A stretch of DNA of 64,000 bases from the NCBI GenBank assembly GCA_017442855.1, contig JAFSPM010000032.1:62001-126000 (forward strand). Reading direction: 5' to 3'. Positions 33,783 to 42,669 of the stretch are shown here, piece after piece. The position numbers and the translations under genes are program-made. The DNA is from Bacteroidaceae bacterium. GTDB taxonomy: Bacteria; Bacteroidota; Bacteroidia; Bacteroidales; Bacteroidaceae. The notes below the pieces were generated by a model. That model saw only the letters and a program-made list of their open reading frames with translations, did no database searches and was not told the DNA's origin. Positions within the stretch are counted from its first letter, which is position 1, and each line of letters begins with the position of its first letter.

Positions 33783-35120
33783 ATGAAAGTAGCAAAGGTA
33801 TTAGAGGACCTGAATCGCCGTTTTCCTAACGAGCCAGAGTACATTCAGGCAGTTTCAGAGGTTTTGAACAGTATCGAAGAAGAGTACAACAAGCATCCTG
33901 AGTTTGAGGCATCCAACCTGATTGAGCGCCTCTGCATTCCAGACAGAATCAACTCTTTCCGCGTTACATGGGTAGATGACCAGGGCAAGGTGCAGACCAA
34001 TATGGGTTACCGCATCCAGCACAACAACGCCATTGGCCCGTACAAGGGTGGTATTCGTTTCCATGCCAGCGTAAACCAGTCAATCCTGAAGTTCCTGGCT
34101 TTCGAGCAGACTTTCAAAAACTCACTGACTACGCTGCCTATGGGTGGTGCTAAGGGTGGTTCTGACTTTTCTCCACGTGGCAAGTCAGCTGCTGAAGTGA
34201 TGCGCTTCTGCCAGGCATTTATGCTGGAGTTGCACCGTCATGTAGGTCCTGAGTTGGACGTTCCTGCTGGTGATATCGGTGTTGGTGGCCGTGAGGTAGG
34301 TTATATGTTTGGTATGTACAAGAAACTGACTCGTGACTTCAGCGGTACATTTACTGGCAAGGGTCTGGAGTTTGGTGGCTCACTGGTTCGTCCTGAAGCT
34401 ACTGGTTATGGAAACATCTACTTCTTGGTTGAGATGCTGAAGACCCGTGGCTGGTCATTGAAAGGCAAGAAGGTGCTGATTTCCGGTTCTGGTAACGTGG
34501 CTCAATATACCGCACAGAAGGTGCTGCAGTTGGGTGGTAAGGTAATGACCATGAGCGACTCTGACGGTTATGTATATGACCCAGACGGCATCGATATGGA
34601 GAAACTGAATTACATCATGGAGCTGAAGAACCTGTATCGTGGCCGTATCCGCGAGTATGCAGAGCAGTATCCAGGCGTTAAATATGTAGCAGGCGCACGT
34701 CCTTGGGGCGAGAAGGCCGACATCGCTACTCCTTGTGCAACTCAGAACGAAATCAATGGCGACGACGCTCGCAAGTTGATTGCTAACGGGGTTATCGCTG
34801 TATCTGAGGGTGCTAACATGCCTTCTACTCCTGAAGCAGTTAAGGTATTCCAGGATGCTAAGATCCTCTATACCCCAGGTAAGGCTTCTAACGCTGGTGG
34901 TGTGTCAGTATCTGGTTTGGAAATGACCCAGAATGCACAGCATTTGGCATGGAGCGCTGAGGAAGTGGACGCTAAGCTGCACTGGATCATGGAGTCAATC
35001 CACGCTGCTTGTGTGAAGTACGGTACCGAGCCTGATGGTTACATCAACTATGTGAAGGGTGCTAATATTGCAGGCTTCATGAAGGTGGCTAAGGCCATGA
35101 TGGCACAGGGCATTGTGTAA
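33783..35120 (+). CDS. gdhA: Glutamate dehydrogenase, NADP-type
   Basis: 445 residues, the usual length of hexameric bacterial enzymes. Motifs: GYRIQHNNAIGPYKGGIRFH, PMGGAKGGSDFSPRGKS with the catalytic Lys, and the nucleotide-binding SGSGNVAQYTAQK. The enzyme makes glutamate from 2-oxoglutarate and ammonium, the main ammonium entry route in Prevotella. The codon choice (frequent GGT, CGT, CTG) differs from its neighbours in the way of highly expressed genes. It has its own promoter and terminator. Confidence 0.97.
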   Translation: MKVAKVLEDLNRRFPNEPEYIQAVSEVLNSIEEEYNKHPEFEASNLIERLCIPDRINSFRVTWVDDQGKVQTNMGYRIQHNNAIGPYKGGIRFHASVNQSILKFLAFEQTFKNSLTTLPMGGAKGGSDFSPRGKSAAEVMRFCQAFMLELHRHVGPELDVPAGDIGVGGREVGYMFGMYKKLTRDFSGTFTGKGLEFGGSLVRPEATGYGNIYFLVEMLKTRGWSLKGKKVLISGSGNVAQYTAQKVLQLGGKVMTMSDSDGYVYDPDGIDMEKLNYIMELKNLYRGRIREYAEQYPGVKYVAGARPWGEKADIATPCATQNEINGDDARKLIANGVIAVSEGANMPSTPEAVKVFQDAKILYTPGKASNAGGVSVSGLEMTQNAQHLAWSAEEVDAKLHWIMESIHAACVKYGTEPDGYINYVKGANIAGFMKVAKAMMAQGIV

Positions 35121-35144
35121 AAACAAGATCGGTTAATAATAAGT

Positions 35145-35178
35145 GAAGGCAGCTCAATGGGCTGCCTTCTTTATTATC
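35145..35178 (+). terminator. gdhA terminator
   Basis: GAAGGCAGC (35145-35153), 7-base loop, GCTGCCTTC (35161-35169), then TTTATTAT. Starts 25 bases after the stop codon. Confidence 0.85.
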
Positions 35179-35199
35179 ACGTATCTCCTTATGCTTAAT

Positions 35200-36171
35200 T
35201 TAGGAATATACTTCCAATAAAGTAGCTGTATCTGACGGGATCAGTTTGACACTCTGAGCAATTGCAGGCAAAAGTACAGTCTCGCCAGCACAGATAGTTT
35301 CCTGGGCCTCATCCACTACCACCCGACAAGTACCTTCTGTGCAAATCAAGATGACAAAAGAATCCAGGTGACTGTAGTCGCAGGTCACCTCGGCTGTGAG
35401 GTGATAGACTGACGTCGTGAACTTGGAAGATGCAACGACTTTCACTTGTTCATTATCAGTAACTTGGTAGTCTATCTTGGCCTCACCTGAGATGTCATCA
35501 AAATCGATGGCATCAGCAGCCTCTGCCACATGCAACTGACGCAGGTTACCATCCTTATCTTTACGGTTATAGTCAAAGATTCGGTAGGTAATATCAGAGG
35601 TCTCCTGCACCTCTACTACCATAGTTCCCTTACCCAAACTATGTACCCTACCTGCAGGGATATAATAAACATCACCCGGCTTTACATAATATGTCTGCAA
35701 CGCATCGACAAACGAACCATCAGCCACCATCTCACGATACTGTTCGGATGAAATCTTTTTGGAAAAGCCAGCTATAAGATGGGCTCCTTCATCAGCGCCC
35801 AGTACATACCACATTTCGGTCTTGCCCAATGTATGGTGACGTCTCATCGCCAAATTGTCATCGGGATGTACTTGTATGGAAAGATCATCGTGTGCATCGA
35901 TAAACTTCACCAATAAAGGGAACCTGTCGCCAAAACGTGCATAGTTATCAGCTCCCATCAGTTTTTCTTTCAACAATCTCACTAAGCTGGGCAAGTCATA
36001 GCCACGGTAGGCACCATTGGCCACCACCGATTCAAAGCCTGTCACAGCAGATATTTCCCAGCTCTCTCCTACAGTCGGCTGACCGTCAGTAATCTGCTTT
36101 AATTGGTTGATTTTATCGCCTCCCCAAATAGTTGGTTTCAGAATAGGATTGAATTTTATAGGATATATCAT
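35200..36171 (-). CDS. manA: Mannose-6-phosphate isomerase, class I
   Basis: 323 residues from ATG 36171 (MIYPIKFNPILKPTIWGGDK); a TTG nine codons upstream is less likely. Cupin fold with the zinc-site motif DDLSIQVHPDD, then GKTEMWYVL and the PAGRVHSLGKGTMVVEVQ stretch. It interconverts mannose-6-phosphate and fructose-6-phosphate. The gene is divergent from galM with 115 bases between; a weak TAACTTCG box lies at 36203-36210 on the minus strand. Confidence 0.93.
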   Translation of the reverse strand: MIYPIKFNPILKPTIWGGDKINQLKQITDGQPTVGESWEISAVTGFESVVANGAYRGYDLPSLVRLLKEKLMGADNYARFGDRFPLLVKFIDAHDDLSIQVHPDDNLAMRRHHTLGKTEMWYVLGADEGAHLIAGFSKKISSEQYREMVADGSFVDALQTYYVKPGDVYYIPAGRVHSLGKGTMVVEVQETSDITYRIFDYNRKDKDGNLRQLHVAEAADAIDFDDISGEAKIDYQVTDNEQVKVVASSKFTTSVYHLTAEVTCDYSHLDSFVILICTEGTCRVVVDEAQETICAGETVLLPAIAQSVKLIPSDTATLLEVYS

Positions 36172-36286
36172 CTTTCCCTTCACATGTTTTAGTTTCAAGG
36201 CGCGAAGTTACGAAAAAAAAGCATACAATATTTGTTAGAATAAAAGAAAATGGCTTTATTTGCATAATAATTAAATTAGCCGTACT

Positions 36287-37384
36287 ATGACGAGCACAGT
36301 TTTTGACGAGAACAACAAGTCGGGCTTGAAGCAAGAGGATTTCAAGGCCATGGTACAGGGAAAAGAAACCAACCTGTACATACTCAAAAATCCCTTAGGA
36401 ATGGAGGTGGCTGTCACCAACTACGGATGTGCAGTTCTCTCCATCATGGTACCCGACAAACAAGGCGAATATGCCAACGTGGTGCAGAGCCACGATTCCA
36501 TACAACATTTCATGAACAGTCCCGAGCCTTTCCTGGGCACCACCATAGGTCGTTACGGCAACCGCATCGCTAAGGGGCACTTTGTACTGGACTTAGAAGA
36601 TTATCAGCTTGATCTTTCTCGCGGATCTTATACTTTGCATGGCGGACCTAATGGTTTCCATACACGTGTTTGGGATGTAGTAGATTTCAATGAATCAAAA
36701 ATCATTTTCAGATATGTATCGGCCGATGGCGAGGAAGGTTTCCCTGGCAATCTGACGGTGGACATGATGTATGAACTGGCCGACACACACAATGGCCTGT
36801 ACATTACCTATAAAGCCACCACTGACAAGACCACAGTGCTGAACCTCACCAACCACGGTTTCTTCAATCTGCGAGGCATAGGCAATCCTACCTCTACCGT
36901 ACTCGATAACATCGTTACCATCAACGCCGACTACTACCTGCCCATTGACAAGGATTCCATCCCAACGGGTGAGATACTGAAGGTGGCAGGCACGCCGATG
37001 GATTTCCGCACGCCTCATACGGTGGGAGAACGCATCAACGAACCTTTCGAGCAACTGAAGAACGGTACGGGCTACGACCATTGCTATGTGCTGAACAAGC
37101 ATGAGGTGGAGGAGTTTGCAGAAGCAGCCACCTGTACCGACCCTGTGAGCGGACGACGCATGACGGTATTTACCACCGAACTAGGCGTACAGCTTTATAC
37201 CGGCAACTGGTTAAACGGCTTTGAGGGTGCCCATGGGGCAACCTTCCCAGTACGCAGTGCCATCTGCTTCGAGACACAGCATTTCCCAGATTCTCCTAAT
37301 AGGCCTTATTTCCCATCCACAAGACTGAGGCCTAAGGAAGTGTACCGCCAAACCACTGCCTACGTGTTTGACGTGATAGACTAA
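36287..37384 (+). CDS. galM: Aldose 1-epimerase (galactose mutarotase)
   Basis: 365 residues. GalM motifs: GTTIGRYGNRIAKG, SYTLHGGPNGFHTRVWD (active-site His), NLTNHGFFNLRG and the C-terminal CFETQHFPDSPN (catalytic Glu region). It interconverts the anomers of galactose and glucose. First gene of the galM-transporter-galK operon, an order common in Bacteroides and Prevotella; 44 bases to the next gene. Confidence 0.95.
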   Translation: MTSTVFDENNKSGLKQEDFKAMVQGKETNLYILKNPLGMEVAVTNYGCAVLSIMVPDKQGEYANVVQSHDSIQHFMNSPEPFLGTTIGRYGNRIAKGHFVLDLEDYQLDLSRGSYTLHGGPNGFHTRVWDVVDFNESKIIFRYVSADGEEGFPGNLTVDMMYELADTHNGLYITYKATTDKTTVLNLTNHGFFNLRGIGNPTSTVLDNIVTINADYYLPIDKDSIPTGEILKVAGTPMDFRTPHTVGERINEPFEQLKNGTGYDHCYVLNKHEVEEFAEAATCTDPVSGRRMTVFTTELGVQLYTGNWLNGFEGAHGATFPVRSAICFETQHFPDSPNRPYFPSTRLRPKEVYRQTTAYVFDVID

Positions 37385-37428
37385 CAAGGATATAATCATC
37401 AATATTAATAACTTAAAAATTAAAAACT

Positions 37429-38754
37429 ATGTCACAAGAACAAAAGAAAAGTGGTAGCATGGTAGCTATTATCACCATGTTCTTCCTCTTCGCAATGATT
37501 GCTTTCGTAACCAACATGGCTGCTCCAGTAGGTAACATCTGGACAATGGACGATGCAGTAGGTAACAACCCAGCACTCGGTTTCATGGGTAACTTCATGA
37601 ACTTCCTGGCTTACCTGTTCATGGGTATTCCAGCAGGTAACATGCTGACCAAGGTAGGTTACAAGAAGACTGCGCTGATTGCTATCGCAGTAGGTATCGT
37701 AGGTTTGTTGATTCAATATGCTTCTGGCTTCAGCGCTGGCGTTCCCGGCTTTAGCATCTATCTGTTGGGTGCTTTCGTTTGCGGTCTCTGCGTATGTATG
37801 TTGAACACCGTGGTGAACCCAATGCTGAACCTCATCGGTGGTGGTGGTACCAAGGGTAACCAGTTGCTGCAGCTCGGTGGCGCTTGCAACTCTTTCGCAG
37901 GTACTATCGCTCCTATCATGGTTGGTGCATACGTTGGTTCAATCACCAAGACTACCAAGATTACCGACGTTAGCCCTATGTTGTTTGGTGCTATCGCCAT
38001 CTTCGTAGTAGCATTCATCGTTATCTACCTGGCTAAGATTCAGGAACCACGCCAGCAGAAGGTAGAGGTAGCTGCCGTTAAGGATCCTCACAGTCCTTGG
38101 AGCTTCCGCCACTTCGTTCTGGGTGCTGTAGCAATTTTCTGCTATGTAGGTATGGAAGTCGGTATCCCTAACACTTTCGGTAACTTCCTGAGCAAGGCTG
38201 AGAACTTCACTGCATTCGATGCTTCTAACGCTGCTAATGCTGCTGCCATCATCGGTGGTATGACGGGTCTGTACTGGTTGCTGATGCTGGTAGGTCGTCT
38301 GACTTCAGGCTTTATCTCTGGCAAGGTATCAAGCCGCGCCCAGCTGCTCACCGTTTCTTGCGTTGGTATCATCCTAGTGCTTATATCTATGTTCATTCCT
38401 GAGGCTACTGGTGTATCAATGGTTGGTTTCAGCAACGGTACTTTCGCTGTTAACAACGTACCTCTGTTCACCGTATTCCTGGTACTGATGGGTCTTTGCA
38501 CCTCTATCATGTGGGGTTGCATCTTCAACCTGGCTACCGAAGGTCTGGGTAAATATACCGAGAAGGCTTCTGGTATCTTCATGATGATGGTGGTTGGTGG
38601 CGGTATCCTGCCTCTGATCCAGAACTCTATCGTGAGCAATACCATCGGTTCACTGCGCCTCAGCTACGTTATCGTGGTAGCAGTTTTGGCATACATGATC
38701 TTTTATGCACTGATTGGTAGCAAGAATGTGAACAAGGACATCAAGGTTGACTAA
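37429..38754 (+). CDS. Glucose/galactose MFS transporter (FHS family)
   Basis: 441 residues with 12 helices. The segments FATVNMAAP-like FVTNMAAPVGNIW, GNFMNFLAYLFMGIPAGNML and GGGTKGNQLLQLGGACNSFAG are those of FHS-type hexose:H+ symporters such as GluP. Very strong codon bias toward GGT, GTA and CTG suggests high expression. It is flanked by galM and galK, so galactose (and glucose) is the expected substrate. Confidence 0.9.
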   Translation: MSQEQKKSGSMVAIITMFFLFAMIAFVTNMAAPVGNIWTMDDAVGNNPALGFMGNFMNFLAYLFMGIPAGNMLTKVGYKKTALIAIAVGIVGLLIQYASGFSAGVPGFSIYLLGAFVCGLCVCMLNTVVNPMLNLIGGGGTKGNQLLQLGGACNSFAGTIAPIMVGAYVGSITKTTKITDVSPMLFGAIAIFVVAFIVIYLAKIQEPRQQKVEVAAVKDPHSPWSFRHFVLGAVAIFCYVGMEVGIPNTFGNFLSKAENFTAFDASNAANAAAIIGGMTGLYWLLMLVGRLTSGFISGKVSSRAQLLTVSCVGIILVLISMFIPEATGVSMVGFSNGTFAVNNVPLFTVFLVLMGLCTSIMWGCIFNLATEGLGKYTEKASGIFMMMVVGGGILPLIQNSIVSNTIGSLRLSYVIVVAVLAYMIFYALIGSKNVNKDIKVD

Positions 38755-38767
38755 TTTTATCACTACC

Positions 38768-39922
38768 ATGGAAATAGAATTCGTTAGAAGTCGCTTCATC
38801 AAGCATTTCGATGGACTGACCGGAGTCGTTTATACCTCACCTGGACGTGTCAATCTGATTGGTGAGCACACCGATTATAATGGTGGCTTTGTATTTCCAG
38901 GAGCGATTGACAAAGGTATCATGGCTGAAATCAGGCCTAACGGTACCGACAAGGTAAAGGCATATTCCATTGACCAGAAAGACTATGTGGAATTTGGCCT
39001 TAACGAGGAGGATGCTCCACGAACCTCATGGGCAAGATACATTTTCGGCGTTTGCCGTGAGATGATCAAGCGCGGTGTAGAGGTGAAGGGCTTCAATACA
39101 GCATTTGCCGGCGATGTGCCCTTGGGTGCAGGTATGTCATCATCAGCTGCATTGGAAAGCACATACGCCTACGCTCTCAACGAGTTGTTTGGCGACAACA
39201 AAATCAACAAGTTTGAACTGGCACGGGTAGGTCAGGCCACCGAGCACAACTATTGTGGTGTGAAGTGCGGCATCATGGACCAGTTTGCTTCCATCTTTGG
39301 CAAGAAAGGCAGTTTGATGCGCCTTGACTGCCGCTCAATGGAATACAAGTATTATCCATTCGACCCACAGGGCTACCGCCTGGTTTTGGTAGATAGCGTA
39401 GTGAAACACGAATTGGCCTCTTCGGCATACAACAAACGTCGTGAGAGCTGCGAGAACGTAGTAACTGCCTTGCAAAAGAAATATCCAGACGTGCAGTTCC
39501 TGCGTGACGCTACGCTGGACATGCTGGCTGAGGTAAAGGACGAGGTATCTGAAGAAGACTACATGCGTGCTGAGTATGTAATTGAAGAGATACAGCGCGT
39601 ACTGGATGTTTGCGATGCTTTGGAGAAAGGCGACTACGAGACAGTAGGCGAGAAGATGTATGAAACACATCAAGGCATGAGTAAACTGTACGAAGTGAGC
39701 TGCGATGAACTCGACTTCCTCAACGACGTAGCTTTCGATTGCGGCGTTACCGGTTCCCGTGTCATGGGCGGCGGCTTTGGCGGCTGTACCATCAACCTGG
39801 TAAAGGAAGAGCTCTACAGCACCTTCGTGAGTGAAGTACGCAAACGTTACTTCGAAGTATTTGGCAAGCGTTGCAAAATCTACGATGTAGTGATTGGCGA
39901 CGGTGCCCGCAAACTTATCTAA
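38768..39922 (+). CDS. galK: Galactokinase
   Basis: 384 residues from ATG 38768 (MEIEFVRSRFIKHF). GHMP kinase motifs: galactokinase signature GRVNLIGEHTDYNGGFVFP, ATP-binding PLGAGMSSSAALES, KCGIMDQFAS with the catalytic Asp, and GSRVMGGGFGGCTINLV. It phosphorylates galactose at C1. It starts 13 bases after the transporter stop; a strong terminator ends the operon. Confidence 0.96.
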   Translation: MEIEFVRSRFIKHFDGLTGVVYTSPGRVNLIGEHTDYNGGFVFPGAIDKGIMAEIRPNGTDKVKAYSIDQKDYVEFGLNEEDAPRTSWARYIFGVCREMIKRGVEVKGFNTAFAGDVPLGAGMSSSAALESTYAYALNELFGDNKINKFELARVGQATEHNYCGVKCGIMDQFASIFGKKGSLMRLDCRSMEYKYYPFDPQGYRLVLVDSVVKHELASSAYNKRRESCENVVTALQKKYPDVQFLRDATLDMLAEVKDEVSEEDYMRAEYVIEEIQRVLDVCDALEKGDYETVGEKMYETHQGMSKLYEVSCDELDFLNDVAFDCGVTGSRVMGGGFGGCTINLVKEELYSTFVSEVRKRYFEVFGKRCKIYDVVIGDGARKLI

Positions 39923-39942
39923 CGATTCTAACATGAACAAGT

Positions 39943-39979
39943 AAATAGGAATTAGGAGCTTTCCTAATTCCTATTTTTT
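39943..39979 (+). terminator. Terminator of the galactose operon
   Basis: AAATAGGAATTAGGA (39943-39957), loop GCTT, and its exact complement (39962-39976) followed by TTT, 20 bases after the galK stop. The A-run on the other side lets it work both ways. Confidence 0.88.
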
Positions 39980-39994
39980 ATAACAAACAAGGCT

Positions 39995-40630
39995 ATGAAG
40001 ATTCTCTACATCATGGATCCACACTGCAAATGGTGCTACGCTACGAGCGATGCCATTCAGCAACTAAACGACACATTGGAAGGCAAGCTGCCTTTCGAGG
40101 TGATTCCTGCTGGCATATTGGCGGGTGAGTTCTCACAAGTACAATCGCCTGTCAACGCTTTCGCCCACCGTAAAACCGATGCTAACATCACCAAAGAAAC
40201 AGGCAAAGCATTTGGCAAAGCCTACAACGCCTCATTAGACGAGAAAGAGATCATGCTCGACAGCATGGTGCCCAGTCGTGCCATCATGGCCTGTCGCGCT
40301 ACAGCCCCACAGCTCACCCTGCAGTTTGCCCATCAGATCCTCCATGCTCGCTTCTACGAAGGCAAGGACTTGAACGAGCAGACGGTCTATCTGGAAATCT
40401 GCGAACAGTTAGGCATCGATAAGCAAACATTCTTCCAGCATTTCTCCTCAGACGAGAACGAAGAAAACACCCGACAGGCGTTTCTTTTTGCCGAGAAATA
40501 TGCCGAGCACTATCCCACCCTACTCTACGAGGAAGACGGCGAGATGGACATCCTGACAGAAGGCTATTCACCTTATTCATTAATAGAACTGCGCCTCAGC
40601 AAATTGCTAAGACGCAGTAGAAAGAGCTAG
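39995..40630 (+). CDS. DsbA family thiol protein (cytoplasmic, FrnE-like)
   Basis: 211 residues with no signal peptide. CKWC (Cys11-Cys14) after the first beta strand (KILYIMDPH) and an inserted helical domain (about 60-155), as in DsbA/FrnE-type thioredoxin folds. Such proteins catalyse thiol-disulfide exchange or act in stress defence. Starts 70 bases after galK behind a terminator. It ends 21 bases from a convergent gene. Confidence 0.82.
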   Translation: MKILYIMDPHCKWCYATSDAIQQLNDTLEGKLPFEVIPAGILAGEFSQVQSPVNAFAHRKTDANITKETGKAFGKAYNASLDEKEIMLDSMVPSRAIMACRATAPQLTLQFAHQILHARFYEGKDLNEQTVYLEICEQLGIDKQTFFQHFSSDENEENTRQAFLFAEKYAEHYPTLLYEEDGEMDILTEGYSPYSLIELRLSKLLRRSRKS

Positions 40631-40651
40631 GTTTTGGCTTGTATGTTGCTA

Positions 40652-41605
40652 TTATGAAGACATTTGCATCAGTTGTCGTTTGGCTTCCTCGTATTCGGCC
40701 AACATCTCATTCATGACCTCAGCTACCGTCTGAATGCCCTTGCCCTTGAACTGCGAGGCATTCTGACCAATCTCCACTTCTCCGTTTACCAGATCACCTT
40801 CGAAGATACCCATACGGTTACGTCCAGCACCTATTATTTCCAGCAGCTGTTCAGCAGTAGCACCTTCTGCTTCTGCCTTATCAAGCTGTTCGCGATATGG
40901 GTTCTTCGCCATACGGGTAGGCGACAGCTTTTTCAATATCAGCATGGTGTCACCCTCTTCCAAATTCAGGCAGAAGTTCTTGAATGCCTCACTGGCAGAG
41001 CTCTCTACAGTGAGCGCAAAACGGGTACCTATCTGTACGCCTTCAGCACCTAAGGCATAGGCAGCCAATATAGACGGGCCATTGCCAATGCCACCAGCAG
41101 CCATCAGGGGCAATGAAGTAGCTTTGCGCACAGCAGGAATCAAACACATGGTGGTGGTTTCCTCACGGCCATTATGGCCACCTGCCTCAAAGCCCTCAGC
41201 TACCACAGCATCCACGCCCGCCTCCTCACATTTCTTGGCGAACTTTGATGAAGATACCACATGTACTACCGTGATGCCACGTTCCTTCAGCCAGCCTGTC
41301 CATTTTTTCGGACTGCCTGCTGAGGTGAATACCACCTTCACGCCCTTTTCAGCAATGATGTGCATCATCTCTTCCACCCCAGGCTTCATCAGAGGAACGT
41401 TCACGCCAAAAGGCTTATTAGTAGCTGACTGACATTTCTCAATATGTTCTTCCAACAACTCAGGCGTCATCGAACCAGCGCCAATCAAGCCCAAGCCACC
41501 AGCGTTGCTCACCGCAGCTGCCAGACGCCAACCGCTACACCATGCCATACCACCTGCTATTACAGGGTACTCTATACCAAAAAGAGAAGTAATTCTATTC
41601 ATCAT
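40652..41605 (-). CDS. FMN-dependent nitronate monooxygenase / FabK-like reductase
   Basis: 317 residues, TIM barrel of the NMO/FabK family: GIEYPVIAGGMAW at the N-terminus, VVAEGFEAGGHNG (active-site His and phosphate loop), PLMAAGGIGNGPSILAA and GAEGVQIGTRF (FMN phosphate binding). It may oxidise nitronates or act as the enoyl-ACP reductase FabK in fatty-acid synthesis; the sequence alone does not decide. Stands alone. Confidence 0.85.
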   Translation of the reverse strand: MMNRITSLFGIEYPVIAGGMAWCSGWRLAAAVSNAGGLGLIGAGSMTPELLEEHIEKCQSATNKPFGVNVPLMKPGVEEMMHIIAEKGVKVVFTSAGSPKKWTGWLKERGITVVHVVSSSKFAKKCEEAGVDAVVAEGFEAGGHNGREETTTMCLIPAVRKATSLPLMAAGGIGNGPSILAAYALGAEGVQIGTRFALTVESSASEAFKNFCLNLEEGDTMLILKKLSPTRMAKNPYREQLDKAEAEGATAEQLLEIIGAGRNRMGIFEGDLVNGEVEIGQNASQFKGKGIQTVAEVMNEMLAEYEEAKRQLMQMSS

Positions 41606-41640
41606 TCCATCATTTTAAAAGTGAGGGCGCAAGTTACTAA

Positions 41641-42096
41641 TTATTTTCCACTCTGCAAACTATCAACCTGTGCCACGTCATAGTTTTTCAGCACCTCCAA
41701 GGTTTTCTTCACATTGCGCTTATGGCGGAAATCCCAATACTCACGGGTAAAGTACTTCGTCAGATGATAAGCCAAGTCGCCAGTAAAGGTTAAGCCATTG
41801 GATGGTGCCACATATCTGGGAATCTCCAGCTGCATCGTGACCTCTGGCTTCTTGGGGAGCTTCAATACGGGCATCGTGTAGTCAAACTCCATCCAAGGTT
41901 TGTCTGATACGGCCGACTGACTTCCAATAAAGCCTTTCCCGTTCAATTCCTCCAACGCACGTGTGTTGAGCTTAATCTCACCATCGCTCTTGAGCAATTC
42001 GTCCAAGCGGAGGGAATCGGCTGGGGTCCAATCTTGTGCATACGCCACACCCCCAGCCATCACGAGCAACAGCATCATGAAGTACCTCAGTCTCAT
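41641..42096 (-). CDS. DUF4858-like exported protein
   Basis: 151 residues from ATG 42096; a TTG three codons upstream is possible. Signal peptide ending AYA-QDW, then a short body with DSLRLDELLKSDGEIKLN and HKRNVKKTLEVLKNYD. It matches my memory of DUF4858 proteins that end sigma-factor operons in Bacteroides. No function is known. Last of four minus-strand genes starting with the ECF sigma factor. Confidence 0.6.
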   Translation of the reverse strand: MRLRYFMMLLLVMAGGVAYAQDWTPADSLRLDELLKSDGEIKLNTRALEELNGKGFIGSQSAVSDKPWMEFDYTMPVLKLPKKPEVTMQLEIPRYVAPSNGLTFTGDLAYHLTKYFTREYWDFRHKRNVKKTLEVLKNYDVAQVDSLQSGK

Positions 42097-42112
42097 AGAG
42101 CTCAAAGAACCA

Positions 42113-42649
42113 TTACCACCAGCGGTAGCCCGAGCCAGCTAAAGGCTCATCCCCAACAGTATCAATTATAGTAAAGCCGCCCGAATGCTTTACATGACTC
42201 CACCAGCGGCGGTAGTGAGCTGCAGCATCCAGCAATTCTTCTTCGTTCAGGAAATAAATACCCTCGTAGTTGACGGCATCATCACGCACCATGCGGCATC
42301 CTAAAGAGGCATTCTGCCCTGTGCGGATAGACTCGATCACCCACAACACACACTCTCCCAGACGAGGTTTGCCACCTGCCAGGTAAGACACAGGAGCCAA
42401 GGGGAAAGAAGGTATCTCAGTCAGGTCTTCGGCATAATATAGCAATGCCTCAATATCGTCGGTCGTAAACTGTGGCATCACCACAGTACCCGTCTCTTCG
42501 TTCACAGCCAAGGCACCCGCCTTGAGTTGCTTCACGAACAAATCCACATCCGGGTTCTCCATGTCCAGTGTATCATCTGAACAAGAAACCCACATACATG
42601 CCAATGACAACAGCATCAGCAGAATCCAATATCGGCTCATCGTCTTCAT
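42113..42649 (-). CDS. DUF4943-like lipoprotein
   Basis: 178 residues from ATG 42649 (the upstream ATG at 42694 lies inside the preceding gene). Lipobox WVSC, then NPDVDLFVKQLKAG, IPSFPLAPVSYLAGGK, RLGECVLWVIESIRTG and LDAAAHYRRWW, a pattern I associate with DUF4943. Role unknown; third gene of the sigma-factor operon. Confidence 0.6.
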   Translation of the reverse strand: MKTMSRYWILLMLLSLACMWVSCSDDTLDMENPDVDLFVKQLKAGALAVNEETGTVVMPQFTTDDIEALLYYAEDLTEIPSFPLAPVSYLAGGKPRLGECVLWVIESIRTGQNASLGCRMVRDDAVNYEGIYFLNEEELLDAAAHYRRWWSHVKHSGGFTIIDTVGDEPLAGSGYRWW

Positions 42650-42669
42650 AATGCAGTGGATTTTAGTGA